Shown here one piece after another: positions 40,687 to 49,900 of a stretch of 64,000 nucleotides of DNA. The stretch is from Archangium violaceum Cb vi76 (GTDB lineage: Bacteria > Myxococcota > Myxococcia > Myxococcales > Myxococcaceae), in assembly GCF_000733295.1 (NCBI RefSeq), contig NZ_JPMI01000156.1:1-64000 (forward strand), read 5' to 3'. Below the pieces are notes generated by a model, which worked only from the letters and a program-made list of their open reading frames with translations, was not told the origin of the DNA and ran no database searches. The first letter of the stretch is position 1. Each line of letters begins with the position of its first letter. A program made the position numbers and the translations under genes.

Positions 40687-42681
40687 TCACTCGAAGCTAC
40701 GGACGGCCTTCACACGCACCGTGGAGTAGATGCGAGCAGAACCCGAGCCTCCGTTGCTCTCGCGGATGGCACCTTTCCCACCCTTCAACGAGTCCCACAT
40801 CTCAAAGCACACCGGAAACGGCTGGCCGTCTCCCTTCAGGTCGCGCGCTTCGGTGAATCGCCCGTACACGCGCTCTTCTCCGATGGTGAGTGTTCCGGAC
40901 AGGAAGATGCGGCCTGATGATTCACCCGGTTGGCGGGGTCCCAACTGGGCGGAGGCAGAGCCGTTGTGGACGCTGATGTCCTGGGCGGGTCCTTCGTGTG
41001 GAAGGTAGGCAGAGACCATCTGCCCGACACCGACGCCGAGCTTGTCCGCCATAGCCTCAACGGCACCTGCTGGACACGGAGCAGGCTCCGGAGTCGGCCG
41101 CACTTGTTGGGGGGTCGGACATCCCGCTAGCGCATTGCAAACCAAGCCCGTACCGATGACTTTGGCCGCGCGTCCGAGAACCTTCGTCTTCTTCTCCTGA
41201 GTCTTCTCGCTGCTGTCGTCCTTGCGAAGCATCGTGATCATTACGGGCGCGGAAATAGAACCCATCGCGGGCTCGGCGCCTTCTCCGCTTGGAGGATCCA
41301 GCGGCTTCGCGGATTGCGCCACTTCACGACCGGACTCGGCTTGTCGAGTGGGAGCGACCTCGGATGACGTGTGGAGTGGCACCGCCCCAGGGCGAGAGCG
41401 CAACGACGTGGCGAACAGGAACGCTCCGAGCATCACAGCCGCGAGTCCCGCTGCTGCTGCGAAGCGAGAGCGACGAGGCGACACCGGAGGGAGCGGAGCT
41501 GCTGCCGCTCGCGGTGGTTCGAGAGGGGCCGGGGCTTGGGATGCAGGAGGCGGAACAGGCTCCGGTGGAGCAGGCTCCGGCGCAGGCATCACAGCAACAA
41601 CGGGCGCCTTCTCTTCCGGGATGGCGGCGAGCACTTCGGCCACGGGAGCAGGAGCCTTCTTCGGTGGCTTCCGGCCTCTCCGGTGCTCTTTCTTCAGCCA
41701 ACGTCGAAGCCAGCGCTTCGAGTCGTCCGCATCCACCAGCGAGGGATCTTCCTCGGTCGTCCTGGTGTGGGGCGAGTCCGGCTCGAACAGCGGGAGGTCC
41801 CAGCTTGCATCGGCCTCGGCGTTGGCCATGGCCGCATCGAGTGCCGCGCAGAACTCGACCACGCTCTCGTAACGTGCCGCCGGTTCCTTCTCCAACATCC
41901 GCATGCAGATGTCGGAGAGCGCTCGCGGCACGCGGGGATTGAGGACGTGCGGTGCAACAGGACTCTGATGGAGGATGCGCTCTGCAAGCCCGCCCTCTTC
42001 TTCGTCCTCCCGGTCTCCGAACGGAAGGATGTCCGTCAGCAGCCAATAGAACGACACTCCAAGGGCCCAAAGCTCGTCCGCTGGGCTGTAGTCGTAGCTC
42101 CCGGAATCGTTCTCTCTGCTGAAGCGCCACGCCTCGGGCGCGCGAAACTCGATGGTTCCCGGCGGAAGGCGCGAACTTGTGGGGGCTGGGAGCCCCGTGA
42201 GCGTGCTCACTCCGAAGTCGATCAGCAGCGGTCTCGCGTTCCCATCCCGGATGATGACGTTATCGGGCTTGAGATCCCTGTGCATGACGCCTTGCCGGAG
42301 CACTTCTCCGAGCGTCAGCCCGATATCAAGCACGATGCGCGCGGACCTGCGGGCCGAGGGGTTCTCCTCCGAGGCATACGTCTCCAGGGTCCGGCCCCCG
42401 GCGAACTCCATGACGATGTAGGGATGACCAACAAATGGATCCGGCCAGTATCCGCATCCGAAGAAGCGGACGACATCGGGATGATCCATGTGGTTCAGGA
42501 TGCCGATCTCGCGCTTGGCCCGGTCATTCAACAAGCGGCCCTGGAGGATCTTGACGGCGTAGAAGCATCCGGCCTGCTCGGCCTTGTAGACGTGGCCGTA
42601 GCTCCCTCTGCCGAGCTTCTCGACGATGAGGTAGCCCCCGACCATCTCTTTGGTTTCCGGCAGCCTGTAGACCAATCCCAC
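40687..42681 (-). CDS. membrane-anchored Ser/Thr protein kinase
   Basis: The product has 664 residues. The kinase domain is at about 15-280 with Gly-rich loop GRGSYGHVY, Lys in CFYAVKIL, catalytic loop MHRDLKPDN and DFG in LLIDFGVST; all key residues are intact, so it should be active. A Pro-rich linker leads to one membrane helix at about 400 (FAAAAGLAAVMLGAFLFA). The extracytoplasmic C-terminal part (about 240 residues) is of unknown fold and contains a short Cys-containing stretch (LVCNALAGCPT). The DUF2381 gene follows downstream on the same strand after 103 bp. Divergent from the XRE gene at 42778. Confidence 0.93.
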   Translation of the reverse strand: MGLVYRLPETKEMVGGYLIVEKLGRGSYGHVYKAEQAGCFYAVKILQGRLLNDRAKREIGILNHMDHPDVVRFFGCGYWPDPFVGHPYIVMEFAGGRTLETYASEENPSARRSARIVLDIGLTLGEVLRQGVMHRDLKPDNVIIRDGNARPLLIDFGVSTLTGLPAPTSSRLPPGTIEFRAPEAWRFSRENDSGSYDYSPADELWALGVSFYWLLTDILPFGDREDEEEGGLAERILHQSPVAPHVLNPRVPRALSDICMRMLEKEPAARYESVVEFCAALDAAMANAEADASWDLPLFEPDSPHTRTTEEDPSLVDADDSKRWLRRWLKKEHRRGRKPPKKAPAPVAEVLAAIPEEKAPVVAVMPAPEPAPPEPVPPPASQAPAPLEPPRAAAAPLPPVSPRRSRFAAAAGLAAVMLGAFLFATSLRSRPGAVPLHTSSEVAPTRQAESGREVAQSAKPLDPPSGEGAEPAMGSISAPVMITMLRKDDSSEKTQEKKTKVLGRAAKVIGTGLVCNALAGCPTPQQVRPTPEPAPCPAGAVEAMADKLGVGVGQMVSAYLPHEGPAQDISVHNGSASAQLGPRQPGESSGRIFLSGTLTIGEERVYGRFTEARDLKGDGQPFPVCFEMWDSLKGGKGAIRESNGGSGSARIYSTVRVKAVRSFE

Positions 42682-42777
42682 GACGCACCTCCGAGAATGC
42701 CGAGCCTACCAGCCTCGTGGAGAACGAGCTGCACGCCGGAAGCCCCGGCCCTCCATCCACCGTGGTAGACGACCACC

Positions 42778-43149
42778 ATGGACGAAGAACTTCAGCGCTC
42801 CCTTGGGGAAGTAGCTCGCGCTGCACGGGAGCGCCTCGGACTTACTCAGGCACAGGTGGCGCAGAAGGTCGGTCTCGTTCCAGGTGTCTACGGACGGATC
42901 GAACGTGGCGATATGATGCCATCCGTCCCGAGCCTGCGTCGAATCAGCATCGTCTTGGGCATCTCGTCCGACGCGCTGATGGGAGTGAGCCTTTCTCAGG
43001 TCGCGGCCACGGTGGATGAAGCACCCCCAGATGGGAGCCTCTCCCCGGAACTGCGGCGCATCGTCCATCAGCTCCGGACATGGTCGCCGAAGCGCTTGAA
43101 GGTGCTCAGCAAGGTTCTGACTGTACTCGCATCCTCCTTCGAGGATTGA
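42778..43149 (+). CDS. XRE-family HTH regulator
   Basis: The product has 123 residues. The HTH is at about 14-68 (ARERLGLTQAQVAQKVGLVP, then YGRIERGDMMPSVPSLRRIS). The C-terminal half resembles that of the XRE protein encoded at 43169-43618 (ELRRIVHQLRTWSPKRLKV versus ELRRLMRTLRRMDAAQLAV), so the two are related. Its gene is divergent from the kinase at 40687-42681, which it may control. The two XRE genes face each other across 19 bp. Confidence 0.88.
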   Translation: MDEELQRSLGEVARAARERLGLTQAQVAQKVGLVPGVYGRIERGDMMPSVPSLRRISIVLGISSDALMGVSLSQVAATVDEAPPDGSLSPELRRIVHQLRTWSPKRLKVLSKVLTVLASSFED

Positions 43150-43168
43150 ACCAGGTAGAGCCATCCGC

Positions 43169-43618
43169 CTACTCGGCTTGATCATCTGGGTATTGTGCCG
43201 TGTGTCTCATCACCGCATTGGCGGTGCTGCTCACTACTGCGAGTTGTGCAGCATCCATGCGACGAAGCGTTCTCATCAGTCGGCGCAGCTCGGGTGGATC
43301 ATCGGCCTCGGTTTCAGGCACCTCCAGCAAAGGTGCCTTCTCGGCGTCGAGTCCCAGGACGACGTTCGCGTCGAGGCGAAGCACGCGGCACAACCTGCGA
43401 AAGGTCGGAACGCTCGGGAGTAGGTGTCCTCGCTCCAGCCGCCCGAAAACTTCGGTGACGAGCCCAACACGATCCGCGACATCCGCCTGGGTCAGCTCAG
43501 TCTTCTTGCGAGCTTCACGCACGACCGCTGCCAGATGGGTCATCAACTTCTTCTTGTCGTTCTGCCTGCTCGTTCTGCTCGGTCCAGGGGTTACTGGACG
43601 CTCAGCGCCTTCGGCCAC
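43169..43618 (-). CDS. XRE-family HTH regulator (second copy)
   Basis: The product has 149 residues. The HTH is at about 30-85 (ARKKTELTQADVADRVGLVT, then FGRLERGHLLPSVPTFRRLC). It begins with GTG inside the last codons of the pseudokinase gene (28-bp overlap), so the two are translationally coupled. The pairing of each kinase-like gene in the island with an XRE gene suggests duplication of a kinase/XRE module. Confidence 0.85.
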   Translation of the reverse strand: MAEGAERPVTPGPSRTSRQNDKKKLMTHLAAVVREARKKTELTQADVADRVGLVTEVFGRLERGHLLPSVPTFRRLCRVLRLDANVVLGLDAEKAPLLEVPETEADDPPELRRLMRTLRRMDAAQLAVVSSTANAVMRHTAQYPDDQAE

Positions 43619-44751
43619 GGGAGGACTCCAATCTCGACAGGGTGCGCTGCTTTCCGCTTGAGGGCGGATGCTTTCTTGAGGATGTCGGCCAGTTCCGCCG
43701 CTGCCTCCGTGGCGCCGAAGGGCTGGCGGAGACTGCGCAGATACGCGCGCAGATCGTCACGCATCTCAGCGGCCGATTGGTAGCGCTCGGCAGGGTCACT
43801 CCGAAGAGCCCGGTGAGCTACCTGTTTCAGAGGGGCCGGGGCTTGCCGGGCGATGCGCTCCACATCATCGGGACCGAAGCGGAGGAGACGGTCGGCGAGC
43901 ACCTCGATGGAGGCCCAGGCGGAGTGCTCGGCCTTCACGCCCGAGACGAGCCGGAGCGCGCGCTTGGAGACCTCTGGTGGCAGCACGTCTTGAGGATCGA
44001 GCGGATGGTTCCCCGCGATGATCTCCAGCAGCACGAGCCCGAGCGAGAAGATGTCCGCCCTGCTGTCGATGCCCTTGGGAGAGAGAAGACCAGCCCGGCC
44101 CTTTTCAGAGATGGAGCGAATGATCTCCGGAGCCGCGTAGGCGAAGTTCCCTCGGAGCACCTTCGCTGGCGTGGGCACGCGGCCCAACAGCTCGGAGAAC
44201 GCGGCACCGAAGTTCGTGAGCTTGACCCGGCCGTTGCTCCCGATGCGGATGGTCATGGGGCTTACAGCCCGGTGAATGATGTGAAGCGGATGGCCTCGGT
44301 CATCCTCGCAGTGGTGGGCGTAGTCGAGGGCGTTGGCTACTTCGGCGGCGAAGAAGGCGGCGAGGGCAGGCGAGAGCTTGCGGCCCAGCAACAGCGCGGA
44401 GCCGATGATCGTGGCCAGGAAGGCCCCTCCCGTGTGTTCCATCACCACGTAGGGAACGCCTCCACACTCGGCGAGCCGGAGAACGCGGCCGATCTTCGGA
44501 TGATGGAGGTGCTCTGCGAGCTGAACTTCCTCGATTGCTCGGGTCCGGCCCTCGCGGCCCTCCGGGACTTCTACCTGCTTCAGGACAACGAACTTCCGGC
44601 GCGCCTTCTCCTTCAAGTGCCTGCACCTCGCCAGCCACAGAGTGTCGTAGTCCACGTGTTCGAGGAGGGAGCGAAACACCTCGTAGCGGAACCCGTCCGA
44701 TTCGAAGGTGAGAGGTCCTGTGTCCGTGGGCGGATTGCCGGTTCCAGTCAT
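43591..44751 (-). CDS. predicted pseudokinase of the Ser/Thr kinase fold
   Basis: The product has 386 residues. The kinase fold is clear: Lys of strand 3 in KFVVLKQVEVP, the alpha-C Glu region (RTRAIEEVQLAEHLHH) and APE (YAAPEIIRS). The catalytic loop, however, reads IIHRAVSPMTIR, with Ala in place of the catalytic Asp. The DFG motif reads TNFGAAF, with Asn in place of the metal-binding Asp. Phosphotransfer is therefore unlikely, and a scaffold or sensor role is proposed. No membrane helix is seen. ATG 44751 has GGAGA upstream and is preferred to the one at 44799. Confidence 0.85.
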   Translation of the reverse strand: MTGTGNPPTDTGPLTFESDGFRYEVFRSLLEHVDYDTLWLARCRHLKEKARRKFVVLKQVEVPEGREGRTRAIEEVQLAEHLHHPKIGRVLRLAECGGVPYVVMEHTGGAFLATIIGSALLLGRKLSPALAAFFAAEVANALDYAHHCEDDRGHPLHIIHRAVSPMTIRIGSNGRVKLTNFGAAFSELLGRVPTPAKVLRGNFAYAAPEIIRSISEKGRAGLLSPKGIDSRADIFSLGLVLLEIIAGNHPLDPQDVLPPEVSKRALRLVSGVKAEHSAWASIEVLADRLLRFGPDDVERIARQAPAPLKQVAHRALRSDPAERYQSAAEMRDDLRAYLRSLRQPFGATEAAAELADILKKASALKRKAAHPVEIGVLPWPKALSVQ

Positions 44752-44904
44752 GTGGTCTCCTGTGCGATGCGAATCTCGTAGAGGAAGGAAGGTCCCCATT
44801 GGTTACGTCCAAAGTGTTCCGACACGTACCATGGAAGGGAGGAGAAATGGAAGCCGCCTTACTAGGTAGGTCAGCAGGCTGGAGCAACCGGCAGGAGTAG
44901 GTCG

Positions 44905-46011
44905 GTGGCTCGGGACGGACAACCAGGCGCGGCACCTACGCGCGGAGGCGCGCCCCTCGTTCAAGATCTTGAGTCCTTCGGCAGCTCGGGACTCAAGCCC
45001 CGGCCCTCGCGGAGCCGACGCCCAACCAAAATTGGACGAACTCTCGGCTCTGATGACCCCGCCAGCGCTGTCAATTTTTTGGGGTCTTCGGTACGCCGAG
45101 TGGGCAGGGCCGAGGTCATTCCCATTGCGACCGAACTCGTCCCGTACCTGGAAGAGGCGTTCTCCGTGTCCCCCTCTGAGCTGGTTTTCCCCGATGGCAA
45201 CGGCTGCATGCGGGGACGGCATGTGGAACTTGAAGACGTGTTGCGCCGAGCCATGGGGCGGGCAGGCATCGTCAACGGCTACCGCTACGCCTGCCGGGGC
45301 AAGGGCTGCGGGCACGTCGAGGAAACGTCCGACGTCACCCCCCGAGCGTGCCCAATGTGTGGGCGGGGGCGTGTGGGCGTACGGGCGAAGGTGCGGCCCA
45401 TTCGCTTCCACGACTTGCGGCACACCACGGCCAGCCTGTTGATGATGAGCGGGGCCAACCCAGCAGCCGTTCAGCGCATCATGCGGCACAGCGATCCACG
45501 CATCACCACCGAGACCTATGGCCACCTGAGCCCCAGCTACCTGCGGGCGGAGGTGGATCGGCTGTCCTTCATGCTACCGGCCAACCTGACGGGCGGGCAG
45601 GACACCCGACCCGCTGGGGCGGTGGTGGTGGGGCCGCAAGGCGCGGCGCCGGTTGCTGCATCCTTGCTGCAAGCTCCCATCGGGGCCAGCGGCACGCCCG
45701 TAGCCAGGGGAGCAAATCCCCAGGACTTACAGGCACTTGCGCTGGTGCAGGACTTAGATGCTGCATCTACCCCGTCCCTCTCCCGAGGGGAGAGGGGTTC
45801 TTGGGCTCCTGAGGACTCGGGTTGGATTGACTCACTTGTCAAAGTGACCGGCTCATCGTCTGCTCCTCGGCCTCGGCGGCGCGTGCGTGGTGACGAGGTA
45901 CCGCCGCGAGTGAGCGGGCAGGCGGGCGATGGCGGCCCGCGTCACAGATGGCGCTCTCCCTCTCCATCCGCTCTGGACGACGGGTACCAGAGGGAGAGCT
46001 GCCATGGATGA
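44905..46011 (+). pseudogene. truncated tyrosine recombinase (C-terminal catalytic half)
   Basis: The open frame has 368 codons, but recombinase homology begins only at about 45109 (AEVIPIATELVPYLEEAFS). It includes the His-x-x-Arg box (RFHDLRHTTASLL), the later His (IMRHSDPRITTE) and the nucleophile region (TYGHLSPSYLRAEV). A zinc-finger-like insert (CRGKGCGH, CPMCGRG) is typical of this group. The N-terminal core-binding domain and the first catalytic Arg are missing, and the sequence before 45100 is unrelated. The enzyme is almost surely inactive. The tail after about 45590 is low-complexity, contains the REP copy, and overlaps the next gene by 8 bp. Confidence 0.75.
45769..45796. repeat. 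REP-like repeat, right copy bounding the island
   Basis: The first 20 bases repeat 37759-37778 exactly. CCCTCTCCC-GAG-GGGAGAGGG inside it is a perfect 9-bp stem with a 3-base loop. It sits at the 3' end of the recombinase frame, where attachment sites often lie. Confidence 0.6.
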
Positions 46012-46966
46012 TACCTCCACCGCTCCGCTGCTCGAGTGCGGCGCCGATTGCAGGGACGCGCGCCACCAGCCCCGGACCACGGGCGAGGCGCTGTGCTGCA
46101 TGGAGAAGGAACTGAAGACGCTCTACGCGCGCAACGATGGCCGCGCCATCTTCCTGCGCGCCTACTACGTCATGACCTCGCAGGTGAACGCGGCGGTCCA
46201 TGGGACGGGGGATTTCGAGCAGACGGGCCCCATCTTCTTCGACCCCGTCTGGGTGGATCGGCTCGCGGGCCGGTTCGCGGGGCTCTACTTCGAGTCCCTC
46301 ACGCGCTCGCGGGCGTGCTACCCCGACAACAAGCCCATCTGCGAGGCCTGGGGCCTGGCGATGGAGCAGGCCGCGAGGCCCCGGCCGAGCATCCTTCTGT
46401 GCATGCTGCTCGGCATCAATGCCCATATCAACTTCGACCTGGCCCAGGGCATCCATGACGTCGTCCGCGAGGATTTGCGGCGCCTGCGGCACGAGGTGAA
46501 GGAGCCGGGGGCGAGGGAGCGCCGGACCCTGGAGCTCATGGCGCGGTGGAAGTTCGATCATGACCAGATGAACAACGTCCTCGTGCGTACCAACCCGAAG
46601 CTCCAGGAGGTGCTGGGCCGGGAGTTCCGGGGGGCCATGGGCTTGTTGAGCAGGGCGGGCGGAATGTTCGACGAGCTCGCCACCAGCGCTGGGCTCCGGT
46701 ACTACCGCGATCGCGTCTGGAACAACGTGCTCGGGTTGCTGGCGGCGGGACCGGAGGAGCGTGAGAAGGTGAAGCTGCGGCTGGGCTGGGAGTCCCAGCA
46801 GATGGCCGAGTTCCTCATCAAGGGCGGCTGGCTCAACAACGCGGTGTTCCGCCTGGACAGGAGCCTGCGCCGGGCTCGCATCGAGGGCAGGTTCCAGCCC
46901 AATCTGGATGGGGTGGAGGTCCACGCGGGGGGAAGAGTGGGCCACCGGCTCCAGCGGCCCTTCTGA
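46004..46966 (+). CDS. DUF5995-family protein
   Basis: The product has 320 residues. The hallmark ILLCMLLGINAHINFDLAQG is at about residue 132, with other conserved stretches IFLRAYYVMTSQVNAAV and RYYRDRVWNN. The protein is soluble and helical; the His and Asp of the hallmark could bind metal, though no activity is known for the family. GAGGGAGAG precedes ATG 46004. It lies just beyond the island's right end and is convergent with the large kinase gene across 9 bp. Confidence 0.88.
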   Translation: MDDTSTAPLLECGADCRDARHQPRTTGEALCCMEKELKTLYARNDGRAIFLRAYYVMTSQVNAAVHGTGDFEQTGPIFFDPVWVDRLAGRFAGLYFESLTRSRACYPDNKPICEAWGLAMEQAARPRPSILLCMLLGINAHINFDLAQGIHDVVREDLRRLRHEVKEPGARERRTLELMARWKFDHDQMNNVLVRTNPKLQEVLGREFRGAMGLLSRAGGMFDELATSAGLRYYRDRVWNNVLGLLAAGPEEREKVKLRLGWESQQMAEFLIKGGWLNNAVFRLDRSLRRARIEGRFQPNLDGVEVHAGGRVGHRLQRPF

Positions 46967-46975
46967 GCCCCCGGG

Positions 46976-49900
46976 CTACAGGTGGTGGTGCTCTGGAGGT
47001 TTGGCTCCGAGTGCCTCCCGGGCCCGCTGCTCGAAGGCGCGTGCCCCCTGCCGGAGGGCCACCTGGATGGCGCGCAGGAAGCACTCGCGCGCGTCCAGCT
47101 CGTGGCCGAGCACCCGCAGGGCCTCGCCTCGCAGCCGGTGCAGCTCGGCCTCGTAGAAGTGCTGGCCTTCCGTGGGCGCCCGCTCCAGCGCCTCGTTGAG
47201 GAGCGCCAGCGCCTCGTGCGGCTGTCCCAGCTTCAGGTGCAGCTCCGCCAGCAGGCCGAGGTCGTGGTGGAACAAGCCGGCGCTGATGCCCGGGCCCCTC
47301 CAGGCCGCGATGCCCTCGCGGATGAGCTTCAACCCCGCGCGGGCCTGTCCCAGCTCGGCCATGGCCCAGCCCTGGATGAGCGTGGCCCAGATCTCCGAGG
47401 CCCGGAAGCCATGCTCGTGCGCGAGCACGATGGCCTGGGCGGACCACTCCAGGGCGCACCGGGCCTCCCGGCGCAGCTGGCAGGCCACGCAGATGTAGTT
47501 CAGCACCGTGGCCGTCGTATGCGGGTGGCCGATGCGCCGCGCCAACTCCAGCGCCTCCTGGCTGGAGAGCCGGGCCTCCTGCTCGCGCCCGAGCGCCGAG
47601 TACACCATGGCCCCGAAGGCCAGCGTCGTGGCGCGCGGGTTGATCCACTGTTTCTCGGCGATGACGCGGTGGGCCTCGAGCGGCAGGTCCGGACAGGCCA
47701 GTCCCCGCTCGACATGGTCCATCGCCGCGGCCAGCTCTCCCCAGATGTAGAAGGTGGCCGCCATCATCCGGTGCCCCAGCGCGAGCAGCTCCATGTTCTG
47801 GTGGCGCTCGCCCTGCGCCACGAGCTGCGCCGCGAGCTCGTGCGCCACGCCGTACTCGGCCCGGGAGAAGGAATAGACGAAGAGCCCCCAGTAGGAGAGT
47901 TGCAGCCGGGGGAGTGCCTCGCCCACCTGATGGATGAGCTCGCGGGCCCGGTCGTACGTGCGCTCCACTTCCGCGGAGCGGTAGCCCTGCACCTGGGCCA
48001 ACGGGATGCCCAGGGAGATGAGCAGCCGCAACTCCTCCTGGAGCCGCTCCGGCGTGTCCGGCAACAGGCGCAACAGCCGCAGGGCCTGTTGGAAGTGACT
48101 CACCGCTTCGCGGTTGGCCGAGCGCACGCTGGCGCGCTGCCCGGCCTGGAACCAGTAGTGGATGGCCGGCTCGTCCTCACCGGCCTCGGTGTAGTGGTGG
48201 GCGAGCAGCTCCGGCTGCGTCTGGCGTACCTCGGGGGACTGTTCCAGCAGGGCCTCGGTGATGCGGTGGTGCAGCTTCCGGCGTGCGCTGCGCGGCAGCG
48301 ACTGCCAGGCCGCGTCCTGGATGAGGGCATGGCGGAACCGGTAGCCCAGCCCGGCCCGCTCGTTGAGGGGTTGAAGGAGCCCGGCCTCGACCAGCTCCTC
48401 CAGGTCGCGCTGGAGCGCCGCCGGGCTCCGGCGTGTCAGCGTGGCCAGCAGTGCGTGCGAGAAGCTGCGTCCGATGGCCGCGCACTCCTGGGCCAGTGAT
48501 TTCTGCCGGGGAGCGAGCAGATCCAACCGCGCCAGCAGCAGCTCGTGCAGGGTGATGGGGATGGCGTCCGGGGTGCCTCGCTCCAACACCATGTGCGTCA
48601 GCTCCTCCACGAAGAGGGGGACGCCATCCGTCCGGGCCACCAGTTGCCGGACCACCTCCGGGGGCAGGTCGCGCCCTCCCGCGGCCTCGCGCACCAGCGT
48701 CGCGGTGTGCTCCGGAGACAACCGCTCCAGCGTGAGCCGGTGCAGCCGTGGGTGCGCGGGCCAGGGCGGGTGGAAGTCGGGCCGTGCACTGAGGACGAAG
48801 AGCATGCGCTGGGGATCCACGCGCTCCACGAGGTAGCCGAGCAGCTCCAGGGTGGAGGGATCCGCCCAGTGCAGATCCTCCACCACGGCGAGCACCGGGC
48901 GCTCCCGGGCCACGTGCGAGAGCAGCGACGCCAGTGCCTCCAGGGTGCGCTCCTTGCGCCGCTCCGGCGAGAGCTGGAGGGGAGGCCGCACCTCGGACTC
49001 GGGCAGGGACAGCAATTGGCTCAACAGGGAGGCGTGCTCCGCGGAGAGCCCCAGTGACTCCGGCCCCACCGCGTGCGAGGCGAAGAGGCGCCGCAGCACC
49101 TCGATGATGGGTTGGAAGGCACTGGTGCTGGACTGCGGCCAGCACTGGCATTGGAAGTGGACGCAGGCTTCCTGGCAGCCCCGTGCGTGCAGCTCCTGGA
49201 TGAGCCGGGACTTGCCGACTCCCGGCTCGCCGGTGACGAGCACGAAGCCGTCCTGGCCCCGCCGGGCCTTCTCCCAATACGAGAGCAGCCGTTGCAGCTC
49301 CTGCTCGCGGCCCACCAGCGGTGTGAGGCCTCCGGTGATGATCGCCTTCTCGAAGCGGTACGACGATGGCCGCTCGCTCAGCACCCGGTACAGGCCCAGG
49401 CGCAACGCCCCCGAGAGGCCTTCGTAGACGAAGGTGCCGAGTGGCTCGGCCTCGAACCTCCCACGCACCAGCGACCAGGTGGCCTCGCTGGCGGCCACGG
49501 TGTGGGGCCCGGCCCGGGCCGCCAGCCAGGTGACCACCTTCGGGGCCTCGCCCTGCAACACGAGCGTCCGGTTGCCGTGCTCTCTGGGGGGCTCGCTCAG
49601 CGTCACCTGATCCGTGTGCAGGCCCACCTTCACGGCGAGCACGTCCGAGGCGAGCCGGGGCAGCTTGCGCTGGAGGGCGGCGGGCAGCTCCCGGGCCAGG
49701 GCCAGCCCCGCCTGGACCGCGTGCTCCGAGTCATCCTCGCGCACCGCCGGGTAGCCGAAGCAGGCCAGCACCTCGTCGCCCATGGCCAGGACGATGGAGC
49801 CCCCGCGCTGCTGGACGAGCTCCGCGCACTGCTGGTGGAAGGCCTCCTCCAGCTCGCCGATGTCCTCGGCGTCCAGCGCCTGCCCGGGCGCGGCCAGCCC

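Larger units (their letters stand above)
37759..45788. mobile_element. integrated genomic island with truncated integrase
   Basis: About 8 kb lies between two identical 20-bp repeats. It holds small HTH/excisionase-like genes at the left, a DUF2381-kinase pair, two XRE regulators, a pseudokinase, and a C-terminal half of a tyrosine recombinase at the right end. Base composition looks less GC-rich than the flanks, and the 12-base word AAGCCCCGGCCC occurs seven times inside and was not found outside. Island status is inferred from these signs together; exact ends are uncertain. Confidence 0.55.
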
